A DNA stretch of 64,000 bases from Ampullaceana balthica (GCA_944989445.1 CALYLW010001029.1:637286-701285), one strand, 5' to 3'. Counted from the first letter of the stretch, positions 1-11,801 are shown. Notes: a model not told the origin generated them from the letters alone. Numbers and translations are program-made.

Positions 1-33
1 TATCACTCGTAATTATTTATATCTTATAATTAA

Positions 34-838
34 GGGGTCTACCGATATCCAGTTTTGCCGATATTACCGATTTTTTTTCCCGAAACAAAGTTTCCGATGT
101 GTTTACAAGTTCCAGATCATGACCTACATAGGTCTCATAACAAAACGAACAATCATTTATTAAATTGTACAAGCAAAATTAGGAAGTCCTTTTGAAACTT
201 CAACCTTGACTCATAATTATTAATTCTAACCAATCGTTTAATGGCTTTTGCACACGGCCACCTTTTATGAATGAAACAATGAGAACAAAGTACAATAGAA
301 ATAGAGTGAAAATGAGGCTGAAGGTTGAATGGTTGCCAATGACAACAAGTCTTCACACGGTACATTTTGCTATTCCATACGAAACGAAATGTTTTAGACA
401 TCTGCGATTCTGCGTGCATCTTTGCTATTAGAGCAATTACGTGAACATAATGTTTACATGTTATACATTTATTAGAGCAATTACGGTATACTTGGCATCG
501 GCACTATTTACACAGTATTTCTGAGTATACGAAAATCGGCCGATACCTAAACAATATCAAAGCACATGAAACACTGTATCGTGGCTGCAAATATTAATAC
601 TAGGACTCTTTTGACTATTTCAATACCGGTATCGGGGTCGATATATTAATTTGTCGAGATATTGTAAATCTAAATGATAGTTTTTTTGTTTCCGTTTTTT
701 TTGGGGGGTCAAAATGTCACTTATTATGAAATATCGGTGACGTCAATATCGGGACCTTTACATGCTACCGATACCGATATTGCCGATATCCAGATATCGG
801 TACCGATATATCGGCCAGCCGATATATCGGTAGACCCC
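34..838. mobile_element. TIR DNA element, non-autonomous
   Basis: The ends are a perfect 15-bp inverted repeat: ggggtctaccgatat at 34 and its reverse complement ending at 838. The terminal regions are rich in further ccgatat/atatcgg subrepeats. No transposase reading frame is visible inside. Flanking target-site duplication is unclear (taa on the left, tat on the right), so the superfamily is not assigned. Confidence 0.75.
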
Positions 839-868
839 TATTTATTATACGCAATGTACAATTTATGA

Positions 869-945
869 AACATGTGTATTTATGATACGCTACATATATT
901 TATGACACATCATGTGTATTTATGACACATCATGTGTATTTATTA
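869..945. repeat. Short degenerate tandem repeat, about 20 bp
   Basis: Three to four diverged units built on 'tttatgacacatcatgtgta' run between the TIR element and the next array. Confidence 0.6.
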
Positions 946-986
946 CACGCAGAATGTATGTATAATCTATTTCCGCACCAGACAAT

Positions 987-1420
987 TTGAACTGAGTACA
1001 TCAAATAATGTCACATCTGAGGTAAACATTTGAAATGAGTACATCAAATAATGTCACATCTGAGGTAAACATTTGAAATGAGTACATCAAATAATGTCAC
1101 ATCTGAGGTAAACATTTGAAATGAGTACATCAAATAATGTCACATCTGAGGTAAACATTTGAAATGAGTACATCAAATAATGTCACATCTGAGGTAAACA
1201 TTTGAGCTGAGTACATCAAATAATGTCACATCTGAGGTAAACATTTGAAATGAGTACATCAAATAATGTCACATCTGAGGTAAACATTTGAGCTGAGTAC
1301 ATCAAATAATGTCACATCTGAGGTAAACATTTGAGCTGAGTACATCAAATAATGTCACATCTGAGTTAAACATTTGAGCTGAGTACATCAAATAACGTCA
1401 CATCTGACGTTAACATTTGC
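987..1420. repeat. 43-bp minisatellite, about 10 copies
   Basis: The unit contains 'gtacatcaaataatgtcaca' and repeats every 43 bp. Units differ mainly in 'tttgaaatga' versus 'tttgagctga'. The last unit is diverged (acgtcacatctgacgtt). It abuts a reverse transcriptase relic. Confidence 0.9.
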
Positions 1421-1430
1421 CCTGATCATT

Positions 1431-1905
1431 CTAATGGCTCTCAATACTTGGGAGAGGAAAATCCTCCTGGAAATATATGGCGGGGTGATAGAAAATGATA
1501 GGAGAATTCTTACATAACAAGAACTTTACCATTTGTACAAAGACCCACCCATAGTCACAATGATTAAAAGTATTAAATGGAAGACTACCCTGGGCAGGAC
1601 ATGAAGGATTTTTAAAAAAAATATTTATTTTGTTCACTTGTATAGCGCAGTACCCCAGGCAACGGCTTGGCTCACAGCGCTTTTCAAACATGTTCATCAA
1701 CTACAGAATGCAGAGCAAGAAAAGTTATTTACAGGCAGACACCTCACAGGTCGCCCAAGACTGAGTTGTATCGATGATGTGGAAACGGACCTACAGCAGC
1801 TAGGGGTTCGGGCATGGAGAAGGAAAGCCATGGATCCATCCGAATGGAAGGATGTGGTGGAGCAGGCCAGGGCCCAACATGGCTGTAGTGCCATAGATGA
1901 TGATT
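1431..1905 (+). pseudogene. Non-LTR reverse transcriptase C-terminal relic
   Basis: Translation gives the tail typical of retrotransposon endonuclease/reverse transcriptase proteins. A first block holds 'TWERKILLEIYG', 'QELYHLYKDPPIVT' and 'IKWKTTLGRT'. A second block holds 'GRPRLSCIDDVETDLQQLGV', 'WRRKAMDPSEWKDVVEQA' and 'RAQHG'. Stops and frame changes separate the blocks, and a dispersed repeat (about 1620-1695) is inserted between them. The polymerase core with its YADD-type motif is absent. This is a dead 5'-truncated copy. Confidence 0.75.
1620..1695. mobile_element. Short dispersed repeat inserted in RT relic
   Basis: The segment with 'tatagcgcagtaccccaggc' and 'ggctcacagcgctttt' matches a second copy at 7150-7215. 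It sits exactly where the RT relic loses its reading frame, so it inserted after the relic or helped break it. It is probably a SINE or MITE fragment; class unknown. Confidence 0.55.
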
Positions 1906-2039
1906 TTTTACTAAATCTTTATAATATTCAACACATGTATTATATATGTGTATATAATTCATGATATATTTTTAATAATCAAAATAATATATGCTATTTT
2001 TGGATAGTGCACATAATTCATTGGACTGTTTTAAGCCAG

Positions 2040-2280
2040 CGGTTAACATTTACAAAATAAGTGAAAGTGCATTTATGATGACATTATCTTATCTAAAACA
2101 AAAATAACACTTCATCCATAACAACTCATTCATAACAAAAGCTCATTTACAAGAAATCTTAAAAAATTATTCATCCATAACAACTTATCCATAAGATCTC
2201 ACAGATATAAAAAATTCACCCATAACCACTGATCCATAAGAAAAAAGTCATCCATATCACCTCATTTGTAGCAACTCATC
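2040..2280. repeat. Degenerate short tandem repeat
   Basis: Diverged units around 'tcatccataacaactcat' recur irregularly. The region lies just downstream of the stop codon of the minus-strand gene at 2285, so part of it may be its 3' UTR. Confidence 0.5.
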
Positions 2281-2284
2281 GGAA

Positions 2285-3210
2285 TCAACTCCAGTCTCGT
2301 CCTGCACCACAAAAATTGTTTCCTTCAGAGTTTACCCCAGAATGTACATGAAAGTCGTACCACCAGTTGTACCCCAGAGAATGTGCGTACGCCCCGCTGC
2401 TGCCCGGACATGTACCGGTTGTGTAAGTGTATTTAGTAGCATCACTGTGGATACCGTACTTTAAAACAACCCTGTCTATCCAGTATCCCAGAGCGATCCG
2501 CTTGGGACATCCATGTGGATGCGACACGATGTATATCAACTTCTTGCCACAACTTTTGTACTTGTGGCTGACTTTGCGCCACAGTTCCTCCCAGTGTTGC
2601 CACGTCTCAGACAGCCTACTCAATAGATCTACATCACAGGTCACACACTTCAAAACACACCTGTCAGATTCTGTGTCTATTCTGTCCACCATCCAGCCAC
2701 CAAGAGTGACCAATGGACTGTCCGGTGTGTCGAAGAACAGTCTGCACGGCGTGTGTTCTGCCTCACGGTCATCGTAAACCACGTGAGTGGCCGTGTACGC
2801 CCATATCTCCGCCCAGGCACAGTTTGGTGTGTCGGTGTGCTGACATGTGTGACACTGACACGCCCCTTTGTTGTCGCTGTCTGTGTACATGTACACACCA
2901 CATACCATCCCTGACCCTAGCCTCAAGACGTCACTTCCTCTTTTGTCATAGAAGGGGAAAGGGATGCTAGTGTCCGGCCAGAACTCTGGCCTCTCTGTGC
3001 TGACCATTGTGACGTCTATTCTAACGGTCAGCTCAGCTGTGGCCTTGATGAGCTCAAACAGGTCGTTGTCATGGTAACCAACCGGCATGTTGTTGATGGT
3101 GAAGTCGTGTACAGGAATCAACTGTGTGTGGCCAGGGTTTTTCTGACAGTTTGTGTAGTGTTTGTGGAGTTCTGCTTCTCCTCCTTCTGATACCATGATC
3201 TCATGGGAAC
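2285..3210 (-). CDS. Trypsin-like peptidase-related protein, last exon
   Basis: An open exon of about 308 codons ends at a TGA at 2285-2287. I place its start at 3210, just after an intron-like tract ending 'aatctctcag'; the open frame continues past this but becomes low-complexity and intron-like. Residue features suggest a chymotrypsin-fold peptidase: 'TATHVVYDD' could carry the catalytic His, an Asp follows in 'CDVDLL', and 'GTCPGSSGA' resembles a G-x-S-G nucleophile motif. 'VSHPHGCPKRIALG' lies between them. It is rich in cysteines (CQCHTC). Upstream exons were not found. The codon use and conserved look differ from the surrounding AT-rich repeats, which supports a real exon. The peptidase assignment is inference from motif order; it is not a typical S1A trypsin. 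Confidence 0.6.
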
Positions 3211-3364
3211 CTGAGAGATTTTTCAAAATTGGAGATTTGTGTTTGTGAATCATATAAATGAAAAATAAATAATAAAGTTTGTGATATTTGTTTCCACCAG
3301 TGATTAGTGATTTCAACCAAAAAAAATAAATAAATATAAACATATTTCTATATTTGTTGGGAAT

Positions 3365-3600
3365 AAAGCCTAATAAGAGGCTAAATGTTCATTGGTCAAT
3401 TAAAGCAAGATAAGTCCCCCTTTTTCAGACCATGCTGGCCTATGGGGCAAGTGAAGCAGGGCTCACAAGTTTCTATAGCCATGGCAAACGAGGGAATTGT
3501 GTGGTTAACACAATACCCAACCGCTTTACACCAATTAATGTCAGGTGCCCAATCGAAGCTGGGTGGACTCAGGGAAGCTTAATTTTTATTATAGACAACT
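3365..3600. mobile_element. SINE-like dispersed repeat
   Basis: The segment includes 'tttctatagccatggcaa', 'gtggttaacacaatac' and 'agctgggtggactcaggg', which match a dispersed snail repeat that I recall from gastropod sequences. A second diverged copy lies at 55010-55225. Open frames through it are by chance. Confidence 0.6.
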
Positions 3601-3977
3601 CAATTATTCTGCAACTACCTGGTAAATTGTTTTATATAATTTTTTTCAGATACAAAATCTATTTAAAAGTGAATGTATTTTATTATAACACATGTTTTGT
3701 TTGATCTAGAAGTTTGACACTTAAAACATTGCAAAAATATATAATTTTTTTGGGTTAAAAATGACTATTTGAACTTACCATAAAATAATCTTACTACGTC
3801 AGCCATATTGATGTTGTCTTTTGTTTTGTTGTTCATTTGCTTGTACGTCACATCACGTGATTGAACTATAACAAAAGAAATGGTAAATAAATTGATTAAT
3901 GTTGTCTTCTGAAACCATCTAAATGTCTATATATGACTATTTGAAAGTGTAACTTTTCTTTCTGTGTCAGTAATATT
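3601..3977. other. AT-rich spacer, no gene seen
   Basis: Low-complexity AT-rich sequence with no coding or repeat structure that I could recognise, up to the left end of the next hAT element. Confidence 0.5.
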
Positions 3978-6229
3978 CAGTGGCGTAGCGAGAGGGGGTC
4001 AAGGGGGGAAAATGCCCAGGGCGGCAAATTCCTCGTCGTTATTTAGTCTCTTAGAATGAAACAAAAATTAAGTGGATATTGTTATCAAAATAAATTAAAT
4101 ACTAAAATAAGAAATCGTTAAAAAAAATAAATAAACTGTCCTAAAATATGTGAACGTTTCAACTGCCAAAACTTTAAACTCAATTTTGGATATAAATTAT
4201 TCTGACACATACTACTGAACTTAAAAACCTAGAGTTTTCAGTAATATAAGAATGTGACACTGATCCGCTGGTAAATTAATGGATTCTTCAAATGTGACAG
4301 CTACTCCTGTTGTAGAAGCAAAAATTACTGTAAAATCAATTTAAAAAATGAGCCAATCAAATTCTTAGGGCGACAAATTCCTCATTGTTACTTAGTTCAT
4401 AAAAGTCAAAAAGTTTTGGCATTAATATATGTTCACATATTTTAATTTTAATGAAGTTCCTTCATTTCTTTAATTAATTTTTCATCGGCGTTTCTTTTAT
4501 ATTATTGTTGATGCACTGATGCATCTGTTAAAATATTACGATCCCGTGATTTGAGAAGATCATGTGAAAAGGGTAAAGAACTTGTCACCTCAAACTCAAC
4601 ATGAGCCCATAGCAGTTTTAAAAGATACAGTTCTTCATAAATAATATTGCTGGTACAAGATATCAAATATCATTCCATTGTATTAGACCGTTTGTCAAAT
4701 ATTTCACATAAAGATGAAACATGTTCAGTTGCGCGATGGATAAAGTTTAAAAATCAGAAAGTGGATGTTGTAGAATCATTCAAAGATTTTATGGAAACAA
4801 AAAGAATCTGTTTACGACATATCCAAAATGATTGTAAATAAATAATGGCCTTAAAATAATGGACCGCAGAGACCTAACGTGAGTTAATACTTCTTCATGG
4901 CTGGAAAGTTTACATGAGCTCAATAAAGTCTCAAAGATACAAATCTCAATTTTTAATTATTTCTTTGCTCAAATAGTCCATTACACCTGATTTCTTTACG
5001 CGCTACTCCAACTGAAACAAACTCTCCAACTAATTTAGGTTAACTAAAACGTTGTTACGCCTTATTTTCTTTGTCCACGAACCATTGAAAAAATATAATT
5101 GCTGCTACAGGCAAGGCATCAATTTAAAGAGACTTCGGGTATTAAGATACTATATAGTTAATGTACCACCATGGAGCCATTGTGATGTTATTTTGAAACT
5201 ATGTAAGAACTGACAGAGGCAGATGAAGAACTTAACACACATACAGAAGCAAGAACTTTGTTAGTCACACTGACATCTATTTATTTTTTAAATTTTTGGA
5301 ATTACTATTACATGTATGTACTATCTGGAAATATGTGCTTTATGAATTCAATGATGCCCAAAATTTTAGTTCTATAAATACTTTGTGGAGCAACTCACAG
5401 AGATACTGTTGGAAAGGATGCTTTGGCATTTACTAAACTTTTAAGTGAATACTTTATCATTTAAATTGAAACTTTTAGTCAAAGAACGAGAGAGCTAATT
5501 ATTGGCGATCAAAGCGACTATATAGCCACATTATGTAGAAAAACAGTTGAGAAGAAAGTTGTATCCTTCACCAGATGACACGTAGATGTAGAAATTCATG
5601 CGAGGCTATGGCAGTTACATAATTCGGAAAACAGTTATAATTTTAGTAAACCAGCTAATCTAAAGGACTTTAAAATTTTGCCTTCAAATTTTAGTAGGTA
5701 TCTCAATTGACACTGTCAAGCCATAACTAATTTTATCTCACGGGTAAAAAAAATGCATTTATAGAATTAAAGTCGGTATGATTGATTCAACCTTATTAAG
5801 ATATTTAGGCTCCAAGTTACTGTGCCTAATATAGTATCATTACTTCAAATATTCCTTAAAACTGTCATAAGTAATGCCAGCTGTGAGAGATGCTAATCTA
5901 AAATTAAGTTAAAGAAAAATTAATTATGACCAATGATGAATACATCCAAATGGAATAATCTACAGCTTTTTTTTAAAGCTATTGAGTTTTGGCTGGCTGA
6001 AAATATTGATACATCAAATATCATGCAATGAGGAAAAGCAGAAAACTTTAATTTTAATCAAGAAATGAAATCTATTCTATATATTTCTAACATAAAAAAT
6101 GTATAGTGTCCTTATAATTACTTTCTAATAAAAATGATCTTTTCTATAAAACATCAACATATTTTTCCGGTTGGGGGGGGGCAAACCTGGGTTCTGCCCT
6201 GGGTGGCACCTACCCCAGCTACAACGCTG
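3978..6229 (+). mobile_element. Decayed hAT transposon
   Basis: The left end 'cagtggcgtagcgag' pairs with the right end 'ctacaacgctg' (reverse complement cagcgttgtag). The flanks 'gtaatatt' (3970-3977) and 'ataacatt' (6230-6237) agree at 6 of 8 positions, as expected for an old 8-bp hAT target-site duplication. A transposase fragment survives inside at 4647-4841, and the rest is riddled with stops. It is long dead. Confidence 0.75.
4647..4841 (+). pseudogene. hAT transposase fragment (DUF4371-like)
   Basis: About 64 codons hold 'YHSIVLDRLSNISHKDE' and 'VDVVESFKDFMETK'. This resembles the segment around the first catalytic Asp in TTF/DUF4371-type hAT transposases, where 'SI-LD-T-DISH' precedes 'EIVE-FLGFI'. 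No further intact domains remain. Confidence 0.6.
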
Positions 6230-7149
6230 ATAACATTTCTTTTGGTGTCAACAATATTTGTAATTTTAAAATCATTCACATTTCTTTTGTGTCAATAATA
6301 ATTGTCTTTGAAAAATTATTCACATTTCTTTTCTGATTCTTATTATAAAACAGCCGGGTGACTTTTATTATTGTTGCTCTTAAAAAAAAATTTGTTAAGA
6401 AAAAAACCCAACTGTTACCTGGTAGTGATTCCCAAACTTTTAGTCCCAGACTCTTACATTCTTGAGCTTCTACACTTGTTAGGGCCTGTTCTTTCAGCTG
6501 TATGAAATAGAGGGATTTGCAAATTTTTATATTAAACAACCTTCAATAACTACAATACCAACAATTAAATAAAATAATAACAATAACAATAAGATAAACT
6601 TATTATTAACAGAAAAAAAAATACAAGAGTCGATAAGAGGTGTAATAAACAAACTTTATGTAGATGGCAGGGTACATACATGCAAACTTATGCTTTCGGT
6701 TTCCATTATAAGATCAATAACCTTGATGATGTCATCGGGGCGATTATAATACCTGTGACTATAAAGTGCTGATAACAAATTCTACGATACAATGTGCTGG
6801 GCGTTGAGATATTAGAGAGTTTCTGAACATCATAATTGAACAATGACGTCATCGGGAATGATCCCAGAAAAGGAACATATGACACATAATATACTGTATA
6901 ACATACAACATATAAAATATACCATTTAACACATAACATAAAATTTAACATTTAAAATATAACATATAAAATAAAAGATTTACTAATTAAGTTAATTAAC
7001 ATATTACTGACCAATAAATCGATGTTTTGAATGTCTTCATATATTATTTATAGCTGCATCTATCGTACATATACTTTTTCACTGCACTTGAAAGATTTGA
7101 AATTGGGCTAAAACAACAAGCGGACTTGCTTACATTTTCGTAACATAAT
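6230..7149. other. AT-rich spacer, no gene seen
   Basis: Low-complexity sequence, including short irregular repeats of 'aacatataaaat' near 6900-6970. No coding signature was recognised. Confidence 0.5.
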
Positions 7150-7215
7150 AATAATTATCGATAATTTATATAGCGCTGTATCCCAGTGGGGAACCGGGCT
7201 CACAGCGCTTTACAT
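7150..7215. mobile_element. Short dispersed repeat, second copy
   Basis: 'tttatatagcgctgtatccc' and 'gggctcacagcgctttacat' match the repeat inserted in the RT relic at 1620-1695. Class unknown. Confidence 0.55.
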
Positions 7216-7686
7216 GGAGATCATAACGTACATATAACAATTAAATAACCATTCATACCATAATAACAACATAAAGGACAGTACATTACACATAAGCTAC
7301 GTTAATCATTCAGACAAATGTTATTCAAGTCCTTCATGTCTGTTCTTTCCAGATTCTAGATGCACTGTTTATCTTGATTTTATAAAATACTAAGTAAAGA
7401 AATTAATTAACTGTAATAATATTCCTAATCAACATGTGAAAAATATTTTACACAATATTATATAATGACAAAAATCATGAAAGTCTGGCATGTGAAATGA
7501 AATAGTAACACATGAGATAATGATATGTGATACTAAGACATGGCATAAAATAGCTGAACATGACATATATGTTGAATTATTACAAGAAATGCTATGCTGT
7601 CAAATAACAATAAATACTGAATTATGACAAGAATCACTGTGAATTTGTCATGAAATACTAAAAATCTAATATAAAATAGTGACAAA
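7216..7686. repeat. Degenerate 'catga-aata' repeat tract, left part
   Basis: From about 7470, diverged units mix 'gacatga', 'catgaaat' and 'tactaa'. The same texture resumes at 11810 on the far side of the hAT element, so the hAT inserted into this tract. The part before 7470 shows nothing recognisable. Confidence 0.45.
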
Positions 7687-8105
7687 CAGGGCTGTACCGG
7701 ATTCAAAGTTTTTAAATCCGGCCAGAGACGGATTAGCTCAGATTTATTAAGTGAGATCTGGCCGAGCCGGATTTACAAATAAAAATTAAAAAAAAGCTGC
7801 TACATCACTTGACTTAGTGGACTGGGGCCACTCAAATGTTCATTAGTGCAGTTCATTACTATAGACATGACAATGATGTCATACACTGTCATATTAAATA
7901 ATTTAAATGGAAAATACTTAAATTTCCATTAGAATAAGTAATATTAAGTTCCTTAATATCTAAGATGAAACATAATACATAAGCACGCAATGCTAATTAA
8001 GTAATTTTAATTTTTAGTTATTCCATTGTTTTCAGTTGGCAAATTTGTCAGCTAATTTACAACTCCCAACAACAGTACATTGAGCCCATTGAGTTTATTG
8101 AAATA

Positions 8106-9486
8106 CAGTCGAAACCGCTTATGTCGACGGCGTTGGGGTATGAAAAATGGCGTCGACATAACCGATGATCGAGATAAAGGAAAATCAATATGGCGGCAAA
8201 ATATTAACATGTGCTTGAAATTTCTTTATGTACATGATTAATTAGTTAGCGTTAATTAGTGATGGGATGATTTATCGGAATCGTATCGGAACCCTAATAT
8301 TTCTTCACTCTTTCCTAAGTCTAAGGTTGTAATTAATGTAATGACCGTTCGTTTTTAAGGACCGTTTAAAATTTAAATATAACTATAACCATGGTTCCCA
8401 CTCAGGAAAACGGGAAAAAGTCGGGAATTCTTAAAAATAAATTCTCGGCCTTGAAAGTCGGGAAAAGTTATGACTAATCGGGAATTTATATATATATATA
8501 TATATATACATATATATACACATGTATCTATATTTATGCCGAAGTAAAGGACTTTGATTACGTCTCTGTCATGTTTCGATTCCATTTATTTAATGAAAAA
8601 TAAGTTACCAGTTTATAATTGTCTGCGCATGCGCTAAAAGGTTAAAGTTTACGCTTCGCCGTGTCACAGTCGCGTTTGCCGCGTATCAGCGAATTTAAAA
8701 TACAAATAACAAATCAATATGGTTATTTTAAGTTTAATGCTTTTGATGTATATATATTTATGCCGAAGTAAAGGACTTTGATAACGTCTCTGTCATGTTT
8801 CGATTCCATTTAATAATTTTAAAAAAAGTTACCAGTTTATAATTGTCTGCGCATGCGTTAAAAGGTCAAAGTTTTCGCCTCGCGTCGTCCCATGGCGCGT
8901 GTCACAGCCGATCGCGTTTGCAATGCCCGTCGAATCAGCAAATAAAAAAAAATAAACATATCAATATGGTAATTTTAAGTTTAATGCTTTTGACGTGCAG
9001 GATATCTGTTACTATCAGAACGCTCTCGAATTTCCTCAGTCAATCAAACTTGTAATATAAATAAAACTATTGTGGCCTTGACCGTTGATCACAGCACGCT
9101 GTGGGCTGTGTGTACTGACACAGTACTGTGTTAATCAGTTTCATCGTCACGCGCGTGTTAGTGTCACAGTCACTTATCTTACTGGTAACAAAGCAACAAC
9201 AACAAACTTTTAAAAGAATAATAATTTATTAATTTTTTTATTTAATTATATAAAAACCACCGTCGATTCTCGATACAAACCTTTATTTTCAACCGAAGAA
9301 AATCGAGTTAAGTTGCAAATTTGGCCCTCTTTTGTGCTCGAGATACTAGGTTTCGGCGACATAAAAGAATCGACATTACCGATGAGAAAATGCTAAGACA
9401 AAGAGAGAATTTGGCGGTTCCAATAAAAAACGTCGACATAATAGGGTGGTCGATATAACCGAGCTCGAGATAAGTGGGTTCGACTG
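8106..9486. mobile_element. Pogo/Tigger-like non-autonomous element, nested
   Basis: The ends 'cagtcgaaaccgcttat' and 'ataagtgggttcgactg' are inverted repeats, and both flanks are TA (8104-8105 and 9487-9488), as in Tc1/mariner/pogo elements. The sub-terminal 'gtcgacataaccgat' motif recurs inverted near 9430-9465. No transposase is visible. It inserted inside the hAT at 7687-11801. Confidence 0.8.
8528..8996. repeat. About 230-bp direct duplication inside pogo-like element
   Basis: Two adjacent copies begin 'tatttatgccgaagtaaagg' (near 8530 and 8755) and end at 'aagtttaatgcttttga'. They differ by scattered substitutions and small indels. Confidence 0.75.
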
Positions 9487-9526
9487 TACATCCATTCATT
9501 GCACTACTTCAGTCAGCCATTCTTCA

Positions 9527-11467
9527 TTATGGCTGTGAAGTTGAACTCTCAGAGTCAAGAAGAGATGCGTTGTATTTCAGGAAAATTGACGTCTCCACAT
9601 TTTGTGGTAAAAGGCTACTACGGTGATCAGAGACAATGTCTCCTGCAGTACTGAACACCCTTTCCGATGGCACACTTGTAGGTGGTGGTGCAAGAAATAC
9701 CTGCGCCAGTCTAGCCATACTTGGAAATCTTTGCTTATTGGCATGCCACCATGAAACTGGATCTGACTGTCGAGTTAGAAGTGGCTCTGACAGGTACTGT
9801 GTCACCTCAGTGTTAATGTTGTTGCCTTCTGCACTAGCAGAATGATCTTTGGTGGTATTTTCCTCGACAAATGTGTCAAAACAGCTCCATAGGCTGCACT
9901 CGTACTGTGTCGCAGTGCTCACAGAAGTCAAAACACTAGTATTACTACTTCTACTACTAGTAGCTGATGGATCCTTTGGACTGACTCTGTTTGCTGAATC
10001 AATAATGGAGTTTGCTGCTAACAGCAGATGGGCTCGTGCATCACTTCTACCACGTTCGGAGAAGAAGCACAACTTGAATCGAGGATCCAGTAGTGTGGCA
10101 CAGGTGTAAATACTGTTGGATTCAATGTCCACAAATCTGCTGCTAACAGCTTCAAACAGGGCTGCTTTCATTGTTTTGATCACAGCATCACTACCTTCTT
10201 TCTGGAGGAAAGCCATGAGTGTTTTCACTAATGGGATCACAACTGATATTGATGCGTGAGCTGAACTTATTTCACGTGTGATTTCTTCAAATGGTGCCAA
10301 AGTGGCTACCACATTCTCCATGACTGCCCACTGCTGTTCAGTTAGCCCAGTTACAGAATCAATGTCACAGTACAGGCTGAGGCTGTGCCGCTGTTCTAAC
10401 AGACGTCGTAGCATGCATAACGTTGAGTTCCATCGTATGGTCTCGTCCTGGATAAGCTGATGATGTTGTGGTAGGTTTAATTCATTTTGAAGTTCTTGCA
10501 AACGAGTGGTTGCTGAATTAGAGTATTTGAAATGTTCTATCAATTCTCTTCCAGTACTGATGACATCAGCAACATACTTTTGATTCAAAAGACCATCACT
10601 CACACACATCTGCAGTGTGTGTGCCAAACATCCCACACTTGAATAGCTGCCATCACGAAAGAATTTGGGAATGTTGAATGCATTGTCTCTCACAACAACA
10701 TGGCACTTCTCACGTGACATTGACCAATCATCCAGCATCATTTCAAAATGTCCAAGCAAGTTTGTGTCCGTGTGATGTTCATCGAATGCAGTACAATGGA
10801 GTATTACACTGTGGCGAACAAATGAGTCTGTTAACCAATGGCCAGTGATACCAATAAATGACTGAGTGGTTTGTTCAGCTGACCACGTATTAGTTGTGAA
10901 TGATATGTATGCAGTGTCAGATATCATTGCTGCAATTTTTACCTTCAGACGTTTACACATGTCAGGAATGACATGTTCAGCAAAGTACTTTCCTGAAGGC
11001 AATTCATACCTTTTTTCCATTGTATGCATCAACTCTCTAAAACCTGGTCGTTCCACTACTTGAAAAGGCTCCATGTCTATGGCTATCATTCGGGCTACGG
11101 CAGCATGAATGCGTTTAGCATTGGGACTGTTGATGTCCCAAGTTTTTGCCCGGTCCCATGCCTGCACACTTGACTGCTGTGTACTGCTGCTTGCTTTGTG
11201 TAAACAATGTTCCAGATTCACCATAGATGTTTTTGCCAACACACTTGCCTCCAGTGATCCTTTCTTGCCCATCATTTCGTCATAGCTTTCCCTGTGCATC
11301 AATCGCAGATGATTACGCATTGGTGATGTTGAGAAGTCTTTGGGGCGATCTGATCGACCACGTGATAACTGTTTGTCACACAACTTACATATTACCTTCG
11401 CTGAATCATCGTCTTTAATCTTGAAGTAATCCCACACGGCACTGTATGCCTTAGATTTTGATTCCAT
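9527..11467 (-). CDS. BED-finger hAT transposase, catalytic Asp changed to Asn
   Basis: A 646-residue reading frame starts at the first ATG (11465-11467, context aaaATGG). The N-terminus is a BED zinc finger: 'VWDYFK', Cys27 and Cys30 in 'CKLC', His53 and His58. The RNase H-like core follows, with Asp261 in 'VVRDNAF' and then 'CLAHTLQ'. The C-terminal dimerisation region holds 'WWHANKQRFPSMARLA' and 'PSERVFSTAG', whose Glu602 is the expected third acidic residue. The first acidic residue normally lies in a 'TTD-W' motif, but here it reads 'SFTTNTWS' with Asn193 (codon AAT at 10889-10891). A single G-to-A change from Asp would explain this. The length is normal for the family. It may be a recently inactivated transposase, or retained for DNA binding. 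Confidence 0.85.
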   Translation of the reverse strand: MESKSKAYSAVWDYFKIKDDDSAKVICKLCDKQLSRGRSDRPKDFSTSPMRNHLRLMHRESYDEMMGKKGSLEASVLAKTSMVNLEHCLHKASSSTQQSSVQAWDRAKTWDINSPNAKRIHAAVARMIAIDMEPFQVVERPGFRELMHTMEKRYELPSGKYFAEHVIPDMCKRLKVKIAAMISDTAYISFTTNTWSAEQTTQSFIGITGHWLTDSFVRHSVILHCTAFDEHHTDTNLLGHFEMMLDDWSMSREKCHVVVRDNAFNIPKFFRDGSYSSVGCLAHTLQMCVSDGLLNQKYVADVISTGRELIEHFKYSNSATTRLQELQNELNLPQHHQLIQDETIRWNSTLCMLRRLLEQRHSLSLYCDIDSVTGLTEQQWAVMENVVATLAPFEEITREISSAHASISVVIPLVKTLMAFLQKEGSDAVIKTMKAALFEAVSSRFVDIESNSIYTCATLLDPRFKLCFFSERGRSDARAHLLLAANSIIDSANRVSPKDPSATSSRSSNTSVLTSVSTATQYECSLWSCFDTFVEENTTKDHSASAEGNNINTEVTQYLSEPLLTRQSDPVSWWHANKQRFPSMARLAQVFLAPPPTSVPSERVFSTAGDIVSDHRSSLLPQNVETSIFLKYNASLLDSESSTSQP

Positions 11468-11801
11468 TTTATTGTATAGTATAGGCAAGACCAAAGAAAT
11501 TTACGAAGATAAGAAATTCCCACAAACTTGAAGTAATGCAGATGCACTGATGCACCATTAAAATTTCAAAATGATTAAGTTTTTCTTAAAACTCTTATTT
11601 ACATTAGTGAAAACATAAATTCGAAGTGCTACTGTGCTATAACTATTGGCTACTGTGCTATTGCCTAAAATTCGGCTTGTCCTCATGAGACATGTACAGA
11701 CAATTCACGTGACTAAGCAACACGAATCCGGCCTTCTTACGACAAAATTGGACCGGAACCAGATTACGGATATACCGGTCCCGAAATCCGGTACACCCTT
11801 A

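Larger units (their letters stand above)
7687..11801 (-). mobile_element. hAT transposon with uninterrupted transposase ORF
   Basis: The left end 'cagggctgtaccggatt' pairs with the right end 'aatccggtacaccctta'. The 8-bp flanks gtgacaaa (7679-7686) and gtaataaa (11802-11809) match at 6 of 8 positions. It encodes one BED/hAT transposase on the minus strand (9527-11467). A pogo-like element is nested at 8106-9486 between the left end and the transposase stop. A short non-autonomous relative with near-identical ends lies at 22173-22280. Confidence 0.88.

Noticed and set aside
2427..2970. Plus-strand frames opposite the peptidase-like exon
   Set aside because: Antisense shadows of the better supported minus-strand exon, which has a splice acceptor and catalytic-type motifs.
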